A DNA stretch of 8,242 bases from a bacterium (lineage in GTDB: Bacteria; Patescibacteriota; Minisyncoccia; UBA6257; GWB1-50-10): assembly GCA_027310235.1 (NCBI GenBank), contig DAIDBF010000069.1, positions 1 through 8,242 on the forward strand, written 5' to 3'. Below the pieces are notes generated by a model. The model did no database searches. It was given only the letters and a program-made list of their open reading frames with translations, and had not been told where the DNA came from. Both the position numbers and the translations under genes were made by a program. Positions within the stretch are counted from its first letter, which is position 1; each line of letters opens with the position of its first letter. Below, in pieces: positions 5,788 through 8,242 of the stretch.

Positions 5788-7058
5788 TCCACCTTCAGTA
5801 TATCAAGAAAACTCTTATCCCGAAACGGGCCGATGACGGCGAGGTTTAGACGATCATTTTTCACGAATGCACGGGCCGTGGCGCGTACCTCGTCTGCCGT
5901 AACCGCCTTAATTTCCTTCGCAAGTGCCTCCGGAGAGGAGAGTCTTATTCCCATTATCTCTTCAATCGAGTAGAAGTTTGCGAGTTCATCAGAAGTTTCG
6001 AGTGAAAGGAAGAGGTTTCCGAGAAGATGTTCCTTCGCTTTTTTCAGATCCTGAATGCTCACCCTTTCATGTTTCATGCGCGAAAATTCATGGAGCGCCG
6101 TTCGTATCACGAGTTCAAGTTTCGAATGTTCCGCGCCCGCTCCCATGAAAAGCATCCCATGATCGGAAAGTAAATTCGCATCCGCATGAACATAGTACGC
6201 GGCGCCGAGCTCTTCCCTGATGCTTTGGAAAAGGCGCGAACTCATACCACCCCCCAAGATCTCCGCCATAACTTCGAGCGCGAATCTTCGTGTGTCGTGC
6301 GTATCGCAGGCACGAAATCCGAGTATCAGGTGTGTTTGATCGGATTCTTTGAAATGCGCAAGCTCCTGCGGTTTCTTCTGCGACTCGATAACTTTTCGTT
6401 TTTGATTCTTCACTCCTTTCGCGAAGATAGAAAAACGTTCCTCAATCTTTTTAACGGCGTTCTTCGAATCAAATCCGCCCGCGACGACCACAATCGTCGA
6501 TTGTGGAAGGTAGTGAGCGTCTCGATAGTCGATAAAGTCATTGCGGGTAAGTTTTCGTATCACTTCTTTTCTTCCCCCTACGTTCCACCCCGCCGGCTGA
6601 TCGCCGTACACGAGCTCCATAAAGAGATCGTGTACGTGCCGCGCGGGCGTGTCTTCGTACATGTTGAGTTCTTCGACAATCACACCTTTTTCTTTTTCGA
6701 TCTCTGCGGGATCAAAGACGGGATTCAAATATAAATCCGACACCACATCAAGAATCGCGTGGAAGTTTTCGTTTTTCGCCTTCGCGTAGTACGCGGTGAA
6801 CTCCTGGCCGGTAAAAGCATTGTATTGCGCGCCCAGAGCATCAAGCTCGGATGCAATATCGATCGGGCGCGGTCGATCCTTCGTACCCTTGAAGCACATA
6901 TGCTCCAAAAAGTGCGAGATGCCATTTATCTCCTTCGTTTCATATTTCGATCCTGCCTCGACCATCACCATCACGGTCGTTGCCAAGCTCCCTTTTTTCG
7001 GCACGAGAATCACCCGAAGTCCGTTTTTCAGTTTAGTCCTTAGTACGTCGTTTTTCAT
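5784..7058 (-). CDS. M16 family zinc metallopeptidase (pitrilysin / processing-peptidase type)
   Basis: A 424-residue inverse-zincin peptidase of the short, single-unit M16B type. The zinc motif HFLEH is at residues 49-53 and the third ligand is a glutamate about 76 residues later, in EKGVIVEELNMYEDTP (E129 or E130), the family spacing. The C-terminal domain keeps GGGMSSRLFQSIREELGAAYYV, holding the conserved Arg/Tyr substrate-binding pair. Function is cleavage of peptides or unfolded protein segments; the substrate is unknown. Extending to 7112 would add MRNYINFPIFEKLYIVLY from the promoter region, so ATG 7058 (MKNDVLRTKLKNGLRVIL) is preferred. No Shine-Dalgarno is seen. First gene of the operon with the AI-2E halves and metG. 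Confidence 0.95.
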   Translation of the reverse strand: MKNDVLRTKLKNGLRVILVPKKGSLATTVMVMVEAGSKYETKEINGISHFLEHMCFKGTKDRPRPIDIASELDALGAQYNAFTGQEFTAYYAKAKNENFHAILDVVSDLYLNPVFDPAEIEKEKGVIVEELNMYEDTPARHVHDLFMELVYGDQPAGWNVGGRKEVIRKLTRNDFIDYRDAHYLPQSTIVVVAGGFDSKNAVKKIEERFSIFAKGVKNQKRKVIESQKKPQELAHFKESDQTHLILGFRACDTHDTRRFALEVMAEILGGGMSSRLFQSIREELGAAYYVHADANLLSDHGMLFMGAGAEHSKLELVIRTALHEFSRMKHERVSIQDLKKAKEHLLGNLFLSLETSDELANFYSIEEIMGIRLSSPEALAKEIKAVTADEVRATARAFVKNDRLNLAVIGPFRDKSFLDILKVE

Positions 7059-7067
7059 ATACAGAAC

Positions 7068-7110
7068 TATATAGAGTTTCTCGAAAATAGGGAAGTTTAT
7101 ATAGTTTCTC
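7068..7110. repeat. Direct repeat TATATAG(A)GTTTCTC in the M16 promoter
   Basis: TATATAGAGTTTCTC (7068-7082) and TATATAGTTTCTC (7098-7110) repeat 28-30 bases apart, roughly three helical turns, around the putative -10 of the M16 operon. The arrangement could be a duplicated operator, or just a local duplication. No regulator is identified. Confidence 0.4.
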
Positions 7111-7112
7111 AA
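7084..7112 (-). promoter_or_regulatory. Likely promoter of the M16 - AI-2E - metG operon
   Basis: On the minus strand TTGAGA (7112-7107) and TATTTT (7089-7084) are spaced by exactly 17 bases. The transcript would start near 7077, giving a leader of about 20 bases before ATG 7058. The -35 box overlaps the last three bases of the 31-bp palindrome (7110-7140), so folding or protein binding at the palindrome could affect it. Inferred from motifs alone. Confidence 0.4.
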
Positions 7113-7140
7113 TCTATCGAGGCCCGGCCTCGATAGATTG
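7110..7140. repeat. 31-bp near-perfect palindrome (15-bp arms, 1-base centre)
   Basis: CAATCTATCGAGGCC (7110-7124) and GGCCTCGATAGATTG (7126-7140) are exact reverse complements around a single C. No T-run follows on either strand, so it is a poor intrinsic terminator. It lies at the -35 box of the M16 operon promoter. A perfect 10-bp palindrome GACCGCGGTC follows at 7150-7159. Confidence 0.85.
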
Positions 7141-7183
7141 GCTTCTAGGGACCGCGGTCATAATAAATCGAATGGTCTGGATC

Positions 7184-7221
7184 ACACTAAGTTATTTAGC
7201 CATAGCTAAATAACTTAGTGT
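7184..7221. repeat. 17-bp perfect hairpin with CATA loop
   Basis: ACACTAAGTTATTTAGC (7184-7200) pairs perfectly with GCTAAATAACTTAGTGT (7205-7221) around a 4-base loop. No U-tract follows on either strand. The arms are unrelated in sequence to the palindrome at 7110-7140. The gene-free stretch 7059-7335 otherwise holds a small CGGAG/CTCCG hairpin (7259-7270) and the terminator at 7289-7323; I see no tRNA or ORF in it. Confidence 0.85.
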
Positions 7222-7288
7222 AGTTACGCGCAGACGTACTTTGTAATTTGTAAAAAGTCGGAGTTCTCCGCAAATGGAATTTTGATGT

Positions 7289-7323
7289 AAAAAAATCTGC
7301 CTAGCAATGATGCTGCCAGGCGG
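7289..7323 (-). terminator. Rho-independent terminator of the hairpin-tiled gene
   Basis: On the minus strand GCCT-AGCA and TGCT-AGGC pair (about 7321-7300) with a three-base GGC bulge and a short loop, followed by AGA and then seven T (7295-7289). The structure begins about 15 bases past the TAA at 7338-7336. The position and T-tract fit an intrinsic terminator, although the bulge weakens it. Confidence 0.55.
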
Positions 7324-7335
7324 GGAACTTAACTA

Positions 7336-7995
7336 TTATAATCCAAGATCATTGAGGTGCCCCTCAATGATCGAGTCCACATCGACGCCGTCGGCGCCGA
7401 CACGAACCGCGTACGGGATGTTGTATTTCTCATCCCAGCGAATTTCAAATTCGCCGGAAGAGATTTTATCATCGGGTTTATGCCAACCCGAGAATAATAC
7501 AACATTACTATTATACTTTTTCAATTCAAGCGCATTGAGCGCTTGAATATATTCTTCTTTCGTTGCTGCCCCAACGAAAGAAATTTTCAAGCTTTCTTTT
7601 TGAACAGATTTTTGTTCTGTCCACCCGACAGAACAAAAGTCGTTTTCTTCACTTACATTTTTGTAAGTGAAGAGTTCAAATCCAGAGCATCCTCCTCCCC
7701 AAGCAGGGAGAATGAGGAAACAGTTCGAATTTTCCGCGTCTACCGACGCACCAATATTGGTGCCGTCGGTGTCAAAATTTTTTTCTCTCACGAAGAACCC
7801 ATCGGGTTCTTCGACGTACATGGTGGTAATCGGCTTATTACCACTGTAATACGTCTTTGGCGTAAACGCCAAAGAGAAAATTAATTTTATTATCTCACCA
7901 TTTGCCGTGGTGAGTTCAATTTTTAGCCCTGTTTTCTTCAGGGTCACTTCTTTTTCAAGAAGTGAGAAAGAAATAAATCCGAACGATCTTTTCAC
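7336..7995 (-). CDS. Hypothetical protein encoded by hairpin-tiled DNA
   Basis: I do not recognise this protein. It has about 219 residues, is soluble-looking, rich in Lys, Glu, Ser, Gly and aromatics, and lacks membrane segments or a clear signal peptide. Visible features are a start VKRSFGFISFSLLEKEVTLK, alternating strand-and-turn text suggesting beta structure (TTANGEI, SGNKPITT, EEPDGFF), a glycine-rich PAWGGGCSGFE near the middle and an acidic end (IIEGHLNDLGL). GTG 7995 is chosen because GGAGG (8004-8000) precedes it by four bases; ATG 8013 and TTG 8028 are in frame but poorly placed. The coding DNA is extraordinary: short perfect inverted repeats occupy most of it (see the repeat entry). 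The frame stays open, ends at a terminator and reads like protein, so coding is likely, but a structured RNA on this stretch cannot be excluded. Confidence 0.65.
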   Translation of the reverse strand: MKRSFGFISFSLLEKEVTLKKTGLKIELTTANGEIIKLIFSLAFTPKTYYSGNKPITTMYVEEPDGFFVREKNFDTDGTNIGASVDAENSNCFLILPAWGGGCSGFELFTYKNVSEENDFCSVGWTEQKSVQKESLKISFVGAATKEEYIQALNALELKKYNSNVVLFSGWHKPDDKISSGEFEIRWDEKYNIPYAVRVGADGVDVDSIIEGHLNDLGL

Positions 7996-8049
7996 TTTTC
8001 CTCCTCTCCTCATTCTCTTCGGGAACAACCGACATCAGCTTCTAGCTGA
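7347..8049. repeat. Array of about 20 adjacent unrelated short inverted repeats
   Basis: Stems (left/right arm; bp): 7347-7357/7362-7372, 11; 7390-7395/7396-7401, 6; 7415-7420/7431-7436, 6; 7438-7445/7447-7454, 8; 7472-7478/7485-7491, 7; 7494-7499/7509-7514, 6; 7524-7533/7539-7548, 10; 7555-7565/7572-7582, 11; 7610-7621/7627-7638, 12; 7646-7657/7662-7673, 12; 7695-7699/7706-7710, 5; 7716-7720/7731-7735, 5; 7742-7755/7756-7770, 14 with one bulge; 7791-7800/7804-7813, 10; 7823-7830/7837-7844, 8; 7854-7863/7866-7875, 10; 7877-7882/7883-7888, 6; 7894-7900/7908-7914, 7; 7927-7931/7939-7943, 5; 7944-7952/7957-7965, 9; 8035-8040/8044-8049, 6. Loops are mostly 0-6 bases. Arm sequences differ from one another, so this is not a tandem repeat or CRISPR. 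All were found by eye. Confidence 0.9.
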
Positions 8050-8182
8050 CCGCCTCACCCTCCAAGAAATCAGGAGATTTTTGTTTGAGTTTATGTTCTA
8101 TGTCGTACATTCCCTTTTGAATTAGGACACTTTCGGTCGGCAAAACATGCAAGAATGAGAGCATGAGAAAAAAACAGAACAT
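8042..8182 (-). CDS. Possible small ORF upstream of the hairpin-tiled gene
   Basis: 46 codons: a hydrophobic start MFCFFLMLSFLHVLPTESV, then a charged tail (MYDIEHKLKQKSPDFLEGE) ending at TAG 8044-8042. A stop codon lies just upstream of the ATG and no convincing Shine-Dalgarno is seen. The TAG falls in the loop of the 6-bp hairpin at 8035-8049, and the next gene's Shine-Dalgarno follows about 40 bases on. It could be a short secreted or membrane peptide, a leader, or chance. It overlaps the plus-strand ORF at 8163. Confidence 0.25.
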   Translation of the reverse strand: MFCFFLMLSFLHVLPTESVLIQKGMYDIEHKLKQKSPDFLEGEAVS

Positions 8183-8242
8183 GGCAGCAGCTCACGAAAC
8201 GCGATCGTCAGGAGATCGGGTGGTATCGGGAAAAAGGATACA
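8163..8242 (+). CDS. Possible N-terminus of a gene running off the window
   Basis: The plus strand has an open frame from ATG 8163 to the window end, starting MRKKQNMAAAHETRSSGD and staying basic and polar. No recognisable domain is visible in 26 codons and no good Shine-Dalgarno precedes it. It would be divergent from the hairpin-tiled gene and overlaps the minus-strand small ORF at 8042-8182; at most one is likely to be real. Confidence 0.3.
   Translation, partial: MRKKQNMAAAHETRSSGDRVVSGKRI

Noticed and set aside
6488..6506. Perfect 9-bp-arm palindrome in the M16 gene
   Set aside because: Isolated: no similar neighbours in the gene, so it is compatible with chance or GTNRTG-type codon coincidence and is noted only as a contrast to the tiled gene.
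7059..7112. Extended M16 start at 7112 (MRNYINFPIFEKLYIVLY)
   Set aside because: The extra codons lie over the probable promoter and direct repeat, and M16 proteins of this type start close to the KLKNGLRVIL strand.
7110..7221. tRNA or other known small RNA in the gene-free region
   Set aside because: The stems are simple long hairpins without cloverleaf geometry, anticodon loop or a CCA-type end, and I recognise no riboswitch pattern.
7336..8049. CRISPR array or tandem-repeat array
   Set aside because: The stems have different sequences and spacings and there is no repeated unit; the only shared property is self-complementarity.

Overview
The window looks like a piece of a chromosome from an ultra-small bacterium of the Candidate Phyla Radiation (Patescibacteria), most likely Parcubacteria-like. 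The reasons are a LeuRS with HVGN in place of HIGH and a 'HSENYAIK' block, a short MetRS with HIGF and no C-terminal tRNA-binding domain, an ~85-residue GIY-YIG protein of the kind common in those genomes, leaders with little or no Shine-Dalgarno, and heptanucleotide minisatellites. This placement is inference; no rRNA or other marker is present.

Layout: (1) 1-1308, minus, the N-terminal 436 codons of leuS, cut by the window start. (2) 1357-2205, minus, tatD. leuS and tatD each carry two 28-bp heptad-repeat tracts read in frame. (3) 2206-2573, a GIY-YIG nuclease locus bracketed by inverted copies of a 20-bp repeat. The nuclease is scrambled: its N-terminal half lies on the plus strand and its C-terminal half on the minus strand, and the junctions are a perfect 15-bp inverted repeat. 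Flipping the segment on paper restores an intact 85-residue protein. (4) 2644-3291, plus, a HAD phosphatase, converging on metG across a shared hairpin terminator. (5) 7058 down to 3326, minus, an overlapping operon: M16 zinc peptidase, AI-2E-family membrane protein split by an in-frame TAG directly followed by ATG, then metG. (6) 7059-7335, a gene-free region with two perfect hairpins of 15 and 17 bp, a promoter and a terminator. (7) 7336-7995, minus, an unrecognised ~219-residue protein whose coding DNA is tiled almost end to end with short, perfect, mutually unrelated inverted repeats. (8) 8042-8242, two small overlapping ORFs on opposite strands, neither certain.

The housekeeping genes (leuS, metG, tatD, M16, HAD) are ordinary in function. 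The unusual content is structural DNA: the hairpin-tiled gene, the inverted nuclease segment inside a repeat-bracketed unit, and the heptad tracts inside conserved genes. The first two could both arise from template switching or inversion at short inverted repeats, but that link is a hypothesis.
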